A stretch of 64,000 bases of DNA from CAWCAW01 sp963793645 (lineage in GTDB: Bacteria; Actinomycetota; Acidimicrobiia; Acidimicrobiales; UBA8190): contig CAWCAW010000006.1 of NCBI GenBank assembly GCA_963793645.1, forward strand, positions 372,001 through 436,000. The letters are read 5' to 3'. Shown here one piece after another: positions 36,006-47,960 of the stretch (position 1 is the stretch's first letter; each line of letters starts with the position of its first letter). The position numbers and the translations under genes were made by a program. The notes beneath the pieces were generated by a model. It had not been told where the DNA came from and ran no database searches. It saw nothing but the letters and a program-made list of their open reading frames with translations.

Positions 36006-37322
36006 ATGCGCACCATCCTCGTAGCCAGCGATGCCCCGTCGGTCCGGGCCGAGGTCAACGCCGTCGTCGGGGAGCCGGGCACCGAGGTGGTGGAGATCAC
36101 CAGAGGCCACGCGGTGGCCCCGGCCGTGGCCGAGCACAAACCTGACCTCGTCGTCGTCGACCTGCAGATGGGGAACATGGGGGGAATGGCGGTATGTCTC
36201 GAGCTCCGCCTCGAGCATTCCTACGACAACTTGCCGCACGTCCCCGTCTTGATGCTGCTCGATCGCCGCGCCGATGTGTTCCTGGCCCGGCGGTCGGGGG
36301 CCGAGGGGTGGCTGGTCAAGCCGCTCGACCCGCTGCGCCTGCGGCGAGCGACCACCGCGCTTCTCGAGGGCGGCACCTTTCACGACGACTCGTTTATGCC
36401 TTTACCCGCCCTCGCCGACCGGGCCGCGCGGCGTCGGCGCAGGGTCGGCCGCCGACAGCGGCTGACGGCACCACCCTCTGACGTGCTGCGTCGTCGCCAC
36501 CGCTCCACCGAAGGTCACCCTCCTGCCTCGAACAACGGCTCTGAGCACAACGCCGCGGAACAAGAGCAGCAAATCATCGCCGCCCTGGCCGATTTGCGGG
36601 ACACCACCGTGCGAGAGGTCATGACACCGCGCGTCGATGTCATAGGACTTCCCATTCCGGTGCACGCCAGTGATGTGGCCAAGGCGGTGCGCGAGACGGG
36701 GCACAGCTCGTTCCCCGTCTACGACGACGACCTCGACCGCCTCATCGGCGTCTTGTTCGTCAACGATCTGTTTCGGGCCGGGTGGGAGATCGACGGGCCC
36801 AACGGCACCAAGGCCGATCCGGGCAATCCGACTCCCATGGATATATCCCGTCGCCTGCGTCAACCGCTTTTGGTCCCCGAATCACGTCTCGTGCTCGACG
36901 TGCTGGCCGACATGCGTGAGAAGCGACGGGGATTTGCCGTCGTCGTCGACGAGTACGGCGGGGTGGCTGGAGTCGTCACCGTCAAAAATTTGTTGGAGGC
37001 TCTCGTCGGCGACCTGCGCGACGAGCACGACCCCGCCGGTGAGCCCGACATCATTCGCGTAGACAGGACACGCTGGCTGGTCGACGGGAGCGCCAGCATC
37101 GACGACGTGAGCGACCAGCTGGGCGTGGACATACCCGAAGGCGAGTACGTCACCCTGGGCGGCTTCTTGTTCGACGCCTTCGGGCATATCCCCGAAGAAG
37201 GCGAGAAGGTGCGTCAGGGCAACTGGGAGCTGCGCATCGCCGAGATGGAGCGTCGACGAGTGGCCAAGGTTGTGGTTCAGGAATTGGCGCCCGAAATACA
37301 GGAAAGCGGGGCCGACCACTGA
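36006..37322 (+). CDS. Receiver domain fused to CBS pair and CorC_HlyC domain
   Basis: A single 438-residue frame with three parts. Residues 1-125 are a response-regulator receiver (phospho-aspartate in PDLVVVDLQM, lysine in GWLVKPLDP). A basic linker (AARRRRRVGRRQRL) leads to a CBS pair (about residues 190-330) with the MTPRVDVIGLPI and GVVTVKNLLEALVGDL motifs of CorC/hemolysin-like proteins. Residues 345-430 are the CorC_HlyC domain (RWLVDGSASIDDVSD). The DUF21 membrane part normal in that family is missing. The fusion is clean; no second start is evident at the join. Ligand and output are unknown. Confidence 0.85.
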   Translation: MRTILVASDAPSVRAEVNAVVGEPGTEVVEITRGHAVAPAVAEHKPDLVVVDLQMGNMGGMAVCLELRLEHSYDNLPHVPVLMLLDRRADVFLARRSGAEGWLVKPLDPLRLRRATTALLEGGTFHDDSFMPLPALADRAARRRRRVGRRQRLTAPPSDVLRRRHRSTEGHPPASNNGSEHNAAEQEQQIIAALADLRDTTVREVMTPRVDVIGLPIPVHASDVAKAVRETGHSSFPVYDDDLDRLIGVLFVNDLFRAGWEIDGPNGTKADPGNPTPMDISRRLRQPLLVPESRLVLDVLADMREKRRGFAVVVDEYGGVAGVVTVKNLLEALVGDLRDEHDPAGEPDIIRVDRTRWLVDGSASIDDVSDQLGVDIPEGEYVTLGGFLFDAFGHIPEEGEKVRQGNWELRIAEMERRRVAKVVVQELAPEIQESGADH

Positions 37323-37375
37323 GGAGCCGGCGCCGGTTCAAGTAGCATGTGATGCCGCTGCTGGCTTGGTGGCAA

Positions 37376-37453
37376 CGGGCTGTAGCGCAGCTTGGTTAGC
37401 GCGCCACGTTCGGGACGTGGAGGCCGCCGGTTCGAATCCGGCCAGCCCGACCA
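37376..37453 (+). tRNA. tRNA-Pro (anticodon CGG)
   Basis: The cloverleaf folds with acceptor arms CGGGCTG and CAGCCCG, an anticodon stem CCACG/CGTGG around the loop TTCGGGA (anticodon CGG) and a T arm containing GGTTCGAATCC. The CCA end is encoded at 37451-37453. Confidence 0.95.
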
Positions 37454-37534
37454 ACTTCTCCGACCCGAACCGGGTCGGCATCAACACGTCCTGGCCGGTC
37501 CACGTGAATACACATCACACTACGCTCACCAACC

Positions 37535-37999
37535 ATGAGCTACGTCGTTGATTTCGTCAATGTGTCCACCGTCGGACTCGAATCGTCACCGGTGGCGGAC
37601 GCGCTGGCAGGCCTGCGCGCAAACGAGGCCCGCTATTTCAAGAACAAGTACGACCACGTTTTCATGGTCGAACCTGCCGCTAAGGCCAAAAAGGCCATCG
37701 AGTTGGTGTGCCGCATCCTCAAGGAAGAGCGTGACATCGTCATCGCGTCGCCCCCGGTCGAGGCGACCGCGTTTCAGGTCGAGAACATTCGCTGGACCTA
37801 CGTGTTCTACGAGAGCGGGCTCTCGATCAACGTCCTGTACACGCTCGACGGACTGAATCCGAAGCGGGCAGTTGGGTTCAAGCTCTCCGAAGGGATGGAC
37901 ATCCCAGCCGAGTTGGGCTTGTTCAAGTTCGCACGCCAGAAGTCGAAGCTGGCCGGGACGATCCGAGGCTCGTACTTCGTGATTAAGGGCGAGTACTGA
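37535..37999 (+). CDS. Hypothetical protein, 154 aa
   Basis: A well-formed frame from ATG with normal codon usage. The fold looks mixed alpha/beta (VFMVEPAAKAKKAIELVCRI; IRWTYVFYESGLSINVLYTL). No family recognised. It begins 82 bases after tRNA-Pro, a common integration spot, but no integrase or duplicated tRNA end is seen. Confidence 0.55.
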   Translation: MSYVVDFVNVSTVGLESSPVADALAGLRANEARYFKNKYDHVFMVEPAAKAKKAIELVCRILKEERDIVIASPPVEATAFQVENIRWTYVFYESGLSINVLYTLDGLNPKRAVGFKLSEGMDIPAELGLFKFARQKSKLAGTIRGSYFVIKGEY

Positions 38000-38219
38000 G
38001 CCAACCTCGTTTCGAACGGGGTGCGTATGGGACCCTTACAGGCAGACCGATCGGGAATCGCTGGCGGCCGCCAACACTGCTCGCCTCGCCGCCTGCTGGG
38101 AGCGCTTCGGCCTGACAACTCGGGACCTAGGGCGATGGACTCCCAACGGGCTCGTAGTCCCCGAGGGCAATCCTCGACAGCCCACGCTGACACCCTCAAT
38201 GTTGGTGAGGATTCTCTAA
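37987..38219 (+). pseudogene. Possible C-terminal gene remnant without a start
   Basis: A plus-strand frame ending at TAA 38217-38219 reads smoothly (VWDPYRQTDRESLAAANTAR, then LAACWERFGLTTRDLGRW) with good codon bias but has no ATG or GTG at its beginning. It could be the tail of a lost gene, or chance. Confidence 0.25.
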
Positions 38220-38267
38220 AAGTGTCCGCACATGCCATAACTCAGCACGATGTGACCCGCCGCGACC

Positions 38268-38861
38268 CTACTCATCAAATGGAGCAGCAAGGATCAGATC
38301 GAGAAAGTTGAAGTCTCTAATCAGGGCCGCTGCTTCTGAGTAAGGCTTCTTCTTGGCCTCCGCCGCAATAACCTCGGCAAACGCCTTCTTCATGCCGACT
38401 CGAGGGCATTGTGCGATCATGGCCTCGAGCCATTCCTGCGAGATCTGGTCGACGCGGAGTCCCACGACATCCGCAGCCGCACCGAGGTGCACCCCGGCGA
38501 CTTCTGGTCGAGCATCGTCGGCGGTCGTCAACTGCATATGCATGGCGATTGCGCTAAAGACGAGGGACGCCTCATGATCGGTTCTTCCAGCTTCGAGCAG
38601 GTAGCTTGCCGCTATCCCCCCACCCCTGATGTGAAATGGCGTAGTGCCATCATCGAGCTCGGTACCCAAAGCCAGATCATGAAGCATGCTTGCCACATAG
38701 AGAATCTCCGAGTCGAACGTTCGCCCATTTGACGTGAGCAGTTGGGCACCAAGGAGGAAGGTTCGCTCGCTGTGATGGATCAGAAAGGCGGGCTCCACTT
38801 CCGCGGCCAGTGCCTTGGCACGCTTTGCGAGATCAGAATCCGGAATGGTTGGGATTGTCAT
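38268..38861 (-). CDS. HD-domain hydrolase (cyanamide hydratase-like)
   Basis: A 197-residue protein from ATG 38861, with GGAGG seven bases upstream. It has the HD metal motif in YVASMLHDLALGT near residue 60 and a preceding IHHSERTFLLGAQLL, the pattern of the cyanamide hydratase-like HD group. A further histidine pair (PFHIRGG) fits metal binding. The substrate is unknown. Confidence 0.85.
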   Translation of the reverse strand: MTIPTIPDSDLAKRAKALAAEVEPAFLIHHSERTFLLGAQLLTSNGRTFDSEILYVASMLHDLALGTELDDGTTPFHIRGGGIAASYLLEAGRTDHEASLVFSAIAMHMQLTTADDARPEVAGVHLGAAADVVGLRVDQISQEWLEAMIAQCPRVGMKKAFAEVIAAEAKKKPYSEAAALIRDFNFLDLILAAPFDE

Positions 38862-39048
38862 CAAAAACCTCCGCGGCGGTTCACCGCGAAGGATACGAGA
38901 CGTGCGCCGCCACGAGTCGCTCGCGCTGGGCAACCACGCCGAGGTCGAAGGGAACGAACGGGTGGGCCGGGTCGCTGTCAGCACCGGCCCTGACGTCGTT
39001 GACGGCGACCTGGAATCGTCCCTTGGAAGCGGCAACAAACACCGGCGT

Positions 39049-41052
39049 TCAACCGCGCCTGGGCTTGCGCAATCGGTGCCTCGTGTAGTGGTCGTAGACA
39101 TAGGTGTGGGGCTGAGACGACACCAAGACGTAGTTGGCCTCGAAATATCGGTCCAGGGCGAGAGTCCACGGGATGTAGTCGCTCAAGGGGACCGAAAGCA
39201 CGACGTAATCAGCTCGCTCGAAGGCCTGCTGCCACACGGCCACGAACGAGGCGGGGAACGGCGGCGGCGTCGGCGGCGGGTGCCCATGGTCACGCGTGAT
39301 CCACATGCCAAACGGGTCGACCAGCGCTGGGCACCCAGGCGATGCCGGGTCGAAGCGGTTCGAGTCGACGAGCAGGGTGGTGTAGTCGGTGACCACACAG
39401 GCACCGGCAGGGATAGTGGCGTCCACCCGGGCGCTGGGGTCGTTGGAGGAGGCCAGGAAATTGGAGGCGAACGAGGTCCCTTGCTGGACGAGCAGGACGC
39501 CTCCCGCCCCGAGGACAACGGCCAGAGTGACGCCGGCTCGCCATACGGTCCGACCACCGGGGCGCCAACGGGCCAGCAAGTGGATGGCGGCGTCGTAGAT
39601 GCGGCCGGCACACAAAGCCAACAGGACGGCGCCGAAAGCGGCAGGGAAATAGGCGTAGTGGTCGTAGAACTCCGGCGACAGGAACATGCAGGTGAGTACC
39701 GTGGCCACGGCGGCGACGGCGAACCACTCCACTCGAGAGGTGCGACGTCCGGTGATCGTGTAGACCACGACGACGACTACCGCCAGCGCGATCGACAGCG
39801 CGATTGCTTGCCCGGTGGTGGCGTGGAGATTGGGCAGGGCCGAAAGGCCCGTGATCTTCTCCAAGCGCTGGGCGATAGAGAGGGCGTAAATTGGCGTTGA
39901 GGAACGCCCGAGCTGGGCCGAGATCACGTCGTGCAACATTGCGCGCGGTGCGGCCAAGAAAAAGGGCAGGACTGGGATGCCGAAGCCGAGGAGCACCCCG
40001 ACCAGCAGCGGACGCACCGCCCGCCGCCACAGCGGCACGCAGACCGCCACTGCCGCGATGGCCGGAAACACCGCCCACACCTTGATGGCGCCGGCGAATC
40101 CCAGGGCCGCTCCGGCCCACGCAATGCGCCCCGGGCTCGCCAGCTCCCCGTGGCGGAACAACAGCACGGCGCCCAGCAGGCAGAAGCACACCAAATATGG
40201 CTCGAGCAAAAGCGAGACATCAGCGGTCACCGCCAAGGGGTAGGTGGCCATCAAGAAACCGGCCACAGCCATAGTCGGTGTGCCCCGGTGTCGGACTACC
40301 AGCGCCGCCAGCGCCGAGTTGAGCCCGGCGACCAAGGCGGTGAGGCAGCGGGCCAGAACCAGGGCGTCGCGCGTGCCGATCAGCCGACCGAGGAGGGTCA
40401 GCGGCGAGATCAAGAGGGGCAGTCCCGGAGGGTGGAGGAAGTCGAAGTCCCGATACGGGAGTACCCCGTGGACCATCCTGGTGGCCACCCCGAGGTAGAC
40501 GCCGTCGTCGGGGCCGTTGCCGCCGAAGGTGGTCCCGAGAAGGATGTGGGGAAGCGACAGCTGGTAGCAGCAGATGCCGAGTGCGACTACACCGGGCGCT
40601 ATTGCCGCCGCCACCATGGCATGGGATCGCACGAACGCAGATGACGTGCTCAGTACATTTCGGGCCGGACCGGCCGCCTTCTTGGCCGGTCCCTTGGCCG
40701 CAGGCTTCGCGGGACGAACCGATGATGGTCGGGCCCGAGCAGCCGCCTTCTTGGCGACAGGTTTCGCGGGACGAACCGATGACGGCTCCGTTGCTAGTAG
40801 ACCTTCGACCTCATCAAATGCCGCGTCAGCTGCATGCCTCATCTTCTTTTGAAACCGACACGACGGACACTGCGAGGTCGACCAGGCGGGCGCTTCGGTC
40901 AGGTAAGCATGACGGCACTTGCCGCAACGAATGGCGCTGAAGGTACTAAGACACTGGGGGCAACGACACGAGTGCTCCTTTGAGCGAACCCTTATAGGTG
41001 CGTGGCAGGTGCCGCACTCCAGATACGAAACCGCCCTCTTCGCAGGGCTCAT
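39049..41052 (-). CDS. Zinc-ribbon protein fused to ArnT/GT39-like membrane glycosyltransferase
   Basis: A 667-residue protein. Residues 1-65 contain four CxxC knuckles (CGTC, CPQC, CGKC, CPSC), forming one or two zinc ribbons. Residues 80-130 are a low-complexity Lys/Ala/Pro stretch with SSVRPAKP repeated. The rest has about ten membrane helices in the GT39/ArnT pattern: an acidic pair in GPDDGVYLGVATRM near residue 150 and FDFLHPPGLPLL. The enzyme should move sugars from a polyprenyl phosphate to an external acceptor. Its ATG overlaps the stop of the broken isochorismatase (ATGA). The fusion of a ribbon and a GT39 core is uncommon. Confidence 0.8.
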   Translation of the reverse strand: MSPAKRAVSYLECGTCHAPIRVRSKEHSCRCPQCLSTFSAIRCGKCRHAYLTEAPAWSTSQCPSCRFQKKMRHAADAAFDEVEGLLATEPSSVRPAKPVAKKAAARARPSSVRPAKPAAKGPAKKAAGPARNVLSTSSAFVRSHAMVAAAIAPGVVALGICCYQLSLPHILLGTTFGGNGPDDGVYLGVATRMVHGVLPYRDFDFLHPPGLPLLISPLTLLGRLIGTRDALVLARCLTALVAGLNSALAALVVRHRGTPTMAVAGFLMATYPLAVTADVSLLLEPYLVCFCLLGAVLLFRHGELASPGRIAWAGAALGFAGAIKVWAVFPAIAAVAVCVPLWRRAVRPLLVGVLLGFGIPVLPFFLAAPRAMLHDVISAQLGRSSTPIYALSIAQRLEKITGLSALPNLHATTGQAIALSIALAVVVVVVYTITGRRTSRVEWFAVAAVATVLTCMFLSPEFYDHYAYFPAAFGAVLLALCAGRIYDAAIHLLARWRPGGRTVWRAGVTLAVVLGAGGVLLVQQGTSFASNFLASSNDPSARVDATIPAGACVVTDYTTLLVDSNRFDPASPGCPALVDPFGMWITRDHGHPPPTPPPFPASFVAVWQQAFERADYVVLSVPLSDYIPWTLALDRYFEANYVLVSSQPHTYVYDHYTRHRLRKPRRG

Positions 41053-41622
41053 CTTTGCAACTCGTGCACCCACGCCCGAGTGTCGACCACGGTGGCCTGC
41101 CGCGGGAACACTTTCTCCATCAGCACTCGGTGCACCTCTGGATCGAGGTCCGCGCAGGCGTCGGCGAGCACGGTGAGCTGGTAGTCGAGGTCGGCCGCCT
41201 GACGCAGCGTGGACAGCACCACCCCACTGGTGGAGATCCCGGTGAGAACCGAGCGCGACAATCTGTCGGGAGCGCAGGACCACGTCGAGGTCGCTTCCCA
41301 CAAAGGCGCTCACACGCTTTTTGATCACCACGATGTCGCCCCGCTCGGGGGACAGTGATGGGTGGATCTGGGTGGCCTCGTCGTCGACGCCCATACCTCC
41401 TGATCCGGCCAGTGCGGCAAAGGACCGATTTCGCATGCTGATCTCGGGCGCGTCCTGTCGGAAGGCAACGCGGACGTAGATCACGGCAATTCCCGCCGCC
41501 CGCGCCGCTGACGTCGCGCTATGCAAGTTTCCGAGCAGAGCTCCGGAACCGTCCTCGACGCGGGCCACGATGCCGTTCTGCACATCCATGACCAGCAGTG
41601 CCGTGTTCACCATGGCTCCCAT
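41049..41622 (-). pseudogene. Isochorismatase-like cysteine hydrolase, frameshifted
   Basis: The N-terminal part (ALLVMDVQNGIVARV, with catalytic aspartate, then VIKKRVSAFVGSDLDVVLRS) is in one frame and the C-terminal part (LTGISTSGVVLSTLRQAADL to the end) in another. Removing one G from the coding-strand GG at 41249-41250 joins them. The nucleophile position in TSGVVL reads serine or glycine rather than the usual cysteine. It is coupled to the glycosyltransferase gene by an ATGA overlap. Confidence 0.75.
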
Positions 41623-41654
41623 CGTCGATGCCGGACGTCACGCAGTATGCCGCA

Positions 41655-42914
41655 TCAACTCTCGAAAAGGGACTGGCCGATCCATTCACCTGGGCGGGCC
41701 GGCGCCGGCGGTAACGCCGCGATGGCGCTTCCCACATGCGTCGTGAACGCCCCCAACGCATCGTGCTGGGCCAGATTGCGATAGATGGGGATAAAGGCGA
41801 AACGAGGGCTCCGTTGGTACGCAGCGAACAAGATGCCTGCATCCAATACTGGATCGGATCGTCCGGGCGACGCGTCCAGAACGCCGTTGCTGTACGAATA
41901 GCTACGCCGGAGCATCATCTGTCCCCAGTTCTCTTGTGGGGAGGCGAGCCGGACATGCGCGTCCAACGGAATGACCAGTCTGTCGGCGTCGTCCTTGGCC
42001 TTCAGATCGAGAACATCGAACTCGTCGGACGCCCCCAAGGGCGCCCCCGAAAGCTTGTGACGACCGATGACCCGTTCCTGGTTTCGAAGCGGCATATCGT
42101 CCCAGTGCGCCAGCGCCATGCGGATCACTCGGACCACGACGTAGGTGCCTCCGACCATCCAATGGGGCCCTTCGGCACCGACCCAGACGAAGTCGTCGGT
42201 CTGCACATCGGTGGTCGGGTTGACGGTGCCGTCTTTGAAACCCAAGAGGTTGCGCGGCGTGCCGATACCTGCCGACACTTCGTTGAACCCACCTTGTGAC
42301 CACCGCAAGGTCGTGACGCCGGCGCCGGCACGGACGAGCTGCCTCACCGCATGGAAGGCCACTTGCGGGTCATCGGCGCAGGCATGGACGGTGAGATCGC
42401 CACCGGTGTTCGACGCCACCAGCCGGTCGCCGGGAAACGCCGGCACGGTAACGAGCTGCATGGGCAGGTTGTCGCCCAGCTCGAAGCGATCGGGACCATC
42501 GAAACCAAACAGGCTTGGTCCGAAACCGACATTGACGGTGAGGCGAGCCGGACCGAGACCCACGGTCTCGCCGCTGTCGGGTGCGACGGCGGCACCATCG
42601 CCGGGCGAAGCCGGGGCGAGGTCGCCTTGGGTGAGCGAGGCGGCCATGGTGGTCCAGCGCCGCAACAGGTCAACGAGCTGGTGGCGACGGTCGGTGGTGA
42701 CGTCCAGCGCTGCGAAGGACGTGTGGCTTTGCGGCGTCGTCGTGATGCCGCCTTGGTGCGCGCCGTAGAACGGTTCGACGCCGCTGTGCACTCCGTCGAC
42801 CACAGCCGCCTCGTGCCACGCCTGGCCAGTGGCGGCACCCGCCGCCGCGGCTCCGGCCGTCAGCCCGCCAACGGCACCCAAAAAGGCACGCCGGGAAACG
42901 GCGGTCCTCCTCAC
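41655..42914 (-). CDS. Dyp-type peroxidase with Tat signal (EfeB-like)
   Basis: A 419-residue heme peroxidase. GTG 42914 overlaps the preceding stop (GTGA) and gives a twin-arginine signal, RRTAVSRRAFLGAVGG. The Dyp hallmark GFKDGT lies near residue 215, and an arginine/histidine-bearing region follows. Tat export places it outside the membrane. EfeB-type members release iron from heme; others degrade dyes or lignin. A link to the upstream copper genes is by position. A longer start at 42992 would overlap the DUF5134 gene. Confidence 0.88.
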   Translation of the reverse strand: MRRTAVSRRAFLGAVGGLTAGAAAAGAATGQAWHEAAVVDGVHSGVEPFYGAHQGGITTTPQSHTSFAALDVTTDRRHQLVDLLRRWTTMAASLTQGDLAPASPGDGAAVAPDSGETVGLGPARLTVNVGFGPSLFGFDGPDRFELGDNLPMQLVTVPAFPGDRLVASNTGGDLTVHACADDPQVAFHAVRQLVRAGAGVTTLRWSQGGFNEVSAGIGTPRNLLGFKDGTVNPTTDVQTDDFVWVGAEGPHWMVGGTYVVVRVIRMALAHWDDMPLRNQERVIGRHKLSGAPLGASDEFDVLDLKAKDDADRLVIPLDAHVRLASPQENWGQMMLRRSYSYSNGVLDASPGRSDPVLDAGILFAAYQRSPRFAFIPIYRNLAQHDALGAFTTHVGSAIAALPPAPARPGEWIGQSLFES

Positions 42915-43612
42915 AGCATGAGCACCAACAAGTACGCCATGGTGATGCACATGGCGATGTGACATCCCATCTCGAGGCGAGGGGCCAACCACCGCACGTC
43001 GGTGTCAGCGGGCTCGAGGGGCCGAGGCGGTTCACCGAGCGCGACCGGTGCGGGCCGGGAGATGCCGGCTCGGCTGGAACCGGAGTCGGCGGTTGCCTCC
43101 ACCAGGATCCCCGGTGCCCGCCGATAGGCGCTGAGCCCGTCGAGCTGCCACAGCGCGGAGGCCAGCAACACCGCCACGAACACGAGGGGAAGAGCCACGA
43201 AGTTGGCCGCCGTCCCCGTCGGGCCCGACATGAGCAGGGCCGACGCGCCCACGGTGCCTCCGGGTACCGCCGCGAAGTACATATAGAGCATGGCCAGCGC
43301 CAAGACGACGTGGATCAGGTTGTGCGACACCGCCTGACGGCCTAGAGGCGAGCGCAGCGCGGCCACGGCCTTGCGCGCGAACCACAAGGCCAGGGCGACG
43401 AAGACACCCTCCCACGCCATGTCGGGCACCCAGTTGACGGCGGGGACAAGCATGCCAACCATGGCCACGCCGTTGACCATGTGGGCGATGTTGACGTCAC
43501 CGTGGTTCCTTCGCTGCCACCAGCGCGCTGCCATCAGGCGCGCCACGCAGTAAAGCGATACGGACAGCATCACCAACGCCAAGCCATAGGCCAACCATGT
43601 CGGTTTCACCAC
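42911..43612 (-). CDS. DUF5134-like integral membrane protein
   Basis: A 233-residue protein with about six to seven membrane helices (for example LALVMLSVSLYCVARLMAA, VALPLVFVAVLLASALW). Histidines occur in HMVNGVAMVGMLVPA and in the C-terminal helix GCHIAMCITMAY, positions suited to metal or heme binding. I recognise the DUF5134 shape but not a defined activity. It overlaps the Dyp gene by four bases and starts three bases after the previous gene. Confidence 0.78.
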   Translation of the reverse strand: MVKPTWLAYGLALVMLSVSLYCVARLMAARWWQRRNHGDVNIAHMVNGVAMVGMLVPAVNWVPDMAWEGVFVALALWFARKAVAALRSPLGRQAVSHNLIHVVLALAMLYMYFAAVPGGTVGASALLMSGPTGTAANFVALPLVFVAVLLASALWQLDGLSAYRRAPGILVEATADSGSSRAGISRPAPVALGEPPRPLEPADTDVRWLAPRLEMGCHIAMCITMAYLLVLML

Positions 43613-43615
43613 GCC

Positions 43616-44560
43616 CTACACCGCTTCCAAGACTCGGTGTCGCTGAAGCGCGGGAGCCGGCTCAGGCTCACGCCGGCGAGGCCAGTAGATGCATGCGAGC
43701 AGGATCAGAAGGGGACCCGAGTTCGGGTCAGTGCCCGACCCCGAGAACACGCCGCCGAAATTCTCGCCGATGATCCAGATCGCCAGCGCGACCACACACG
43801 CCGCCACCGTCACCCACGGGCTCCATCGACCGGGCAGAAAGACACCGCCAGCGATTGCCGCCAAGACGACGGCCAACACGATGGACACGCCCAGACCGCG
43901 ATGGCTCACCACGTTGGCGACATGGTGGTCGAGCGCCCCCAACCAGGCCGGCTCCCCCATCGCCTCAGAAGCGATCACATCGTGCAGCCCTTGCGCCGAG
44001 CGATTGGCTCCGATGACGGTGAAAAACGCCAGGGTCCCCCAAGTCGCCACCCATATCAAGGCGGCGCCACGTTCACCGACAGCACGTGCCGCCGTCGTCA
44101 ACGCTTTGGCAGGGCCGCGCTCGGTCGGCCACAAGAGCACGGCTACCACCGCGTAGATCACCACCGCCCCCGGCGCTCCGCTCACGGTGCTGGCCACGCC
44201 GGCGAACACCCCGCCGAAGCCTTCCCCCAGCCACCACACCGCCAGCGCCCACCCCACCGACGCGGCCAGCCCCACCTTGACGGTGGGACGCCACGCCACA
44301 GCCAGCCCGAGCAGGATCTGCACGGCGGCGAAGCAGGCGTTTGTAACCACGGAGTGGTGCGCTACCGTGCTGGCAACCCACGTGATCGGATGCGCGATGA
44401 AACCGGGATTGCCTGGCGCGCTCGGCGCCAGCATGGCCGCGCCGAAGTGCGTGGTGAACATATAGGGCTGGAGCTGAAGGACGCCGTCGAAGAGCCAGAT
44501 GGTGGCCAGCACCAGCTGCAGCACCCTGCGCTCGTCGGGCGCCCGCCACACCGACTGCAT
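43616..44560 (-). CDS. Multi-span membrane protein with internal repeat
   Basis: A 314-residue protein with about eight helices. Two halves repeat the motif GExFGGVFxG: WWLGEGFGGVFAGV near residue 110 and WIIGENFGGVFSGS near residue 265, suggesting duplication. A histidine pair (VAHHSV, DHHVANVVSHRG) lies between. Possibly DoxX-like, not certain. The start overlaps the lipoprotein stop by one base. Confidence 0.65.
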   Translation of the reverse strand: MQSVWRAPDERRVLQLVLATIWLFDGVLQLQPYMFTTHFGAAMLAPSAPGNPGFIAHPITWVASTVAHHSVVTNACFAAVQILLGLAVAWRPTVKVGLAASVGWALAVWWLGEGFGGVFAGVASTVSGAPGAVVIYAVVAVLLWPTERGPAKALTTAARAVGERGAALIWVATWGTLAFFTVIGANRSAQGLHDVIASEAMGEPAWLGALDHHVANVVSHRGLGVSIVLAVVLAAIAGGVFLPGRWSPWVTVAACVVALAIWIIGENFGGVFSGSGTDPNSGPLLILLACIYWPRRREPEPAPALQRHRVLEAV

Positions 44561-45105
44561 CAGTCCCCGGCCCAGCAGCCGAGCACGACGGCGGCCATGG
44601 TGGCGGCGACATTATTGGGGTTGACCGGTGGCGACCCGAAATGCGCGGGGAGATGGGCGACGTCGACGGTAAGGACCTTCCAATCCTTGCGCACGACCAC
44701 AGAGCCGTCGTCTTCGCTGAACGCCCCCTGCCCGAGATTGGCCAATGACGCCGCCCGCCCGAACGTCTTTTGCGTCGAACGGAAGTAGCTCAGTGTCTGC
44801 GACCAACTCGACAACTCTTGCACCGACATCGTCACGGGCCCACTCGGGAATTGGTACACGCATGAATACAGGTGATCTACCCATGTCGGGGAGGACACCG
44901 ATGTCGGGGTGACCCCCAGGGCCTCGGAAACTTCTCGTTTCACTTTGGCCCCGCACACCATCTTGGATATCGATGACGGGTACTTACCCGCCGGCAACGG
45001 CACGGACGTCGATGGAGCCGATGACGATGCACACCCAGCCGCCGACAGCATCACTGCGCTCAAGACCACCTGGCTCACCACAACCACGGAGCTTCGGTTG
45101 GGCAC
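44560..45105 (-). CDS. Putative lipoprotein, 181 aa
   Basis: The signal peptide ends with the lipobox LSAAGC at residue 25, marking it as lipid-anchored outside the membrane. The rest is an unassigned mixed fold with two further cysteines (MVCGAK, YSCVYQ), perhaps a disulphide. It lies downstream of the copper ATPase on the same strand with 73 bases between. Confidence 0.7.
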   Translation of the reverse strand: MPNRSSVVVVSQVVLSAVMLSAAGCASSSAPSTSVPLPAGKYPSSISKMVCGAKVKREVSEALGVTPTSVSSPTWVDHLYSCVYQFPSGPVTMSVQELSSWSQTLSYFRSTQKTFGRAASLANLGQGAFSEDDGSVVVRKDWKVLTVDVAHLPAHFGSPPVNPNNVAATMAAVVLGCWAGD

Positions 45106-45178
45106 GGTACGCAGTGTATGACCTCATCGGCGTCGGATCCGGGCCCTGAGCGCGCCGGGCCGTGCCACCATGGCGGCT

Positions 45179-47854
<2,676 letters not shown>

Positions 47855-47960
47855 GACGTGTTCACAGCGCTGGCGCCGTCGGTAGTCGCCGGCATCCGGC
47901 GCACGTCCATTTCCGCAGCTTAATTGCGAGCCCAAAAAACCAAGGCCGGGACCTGCGACG

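Noticed and set aside
37376..38300. Integration site at tRNA-Pro
   Set aside because: No integrase gene and no repeat of the tRNA 3' end is visible downstream.
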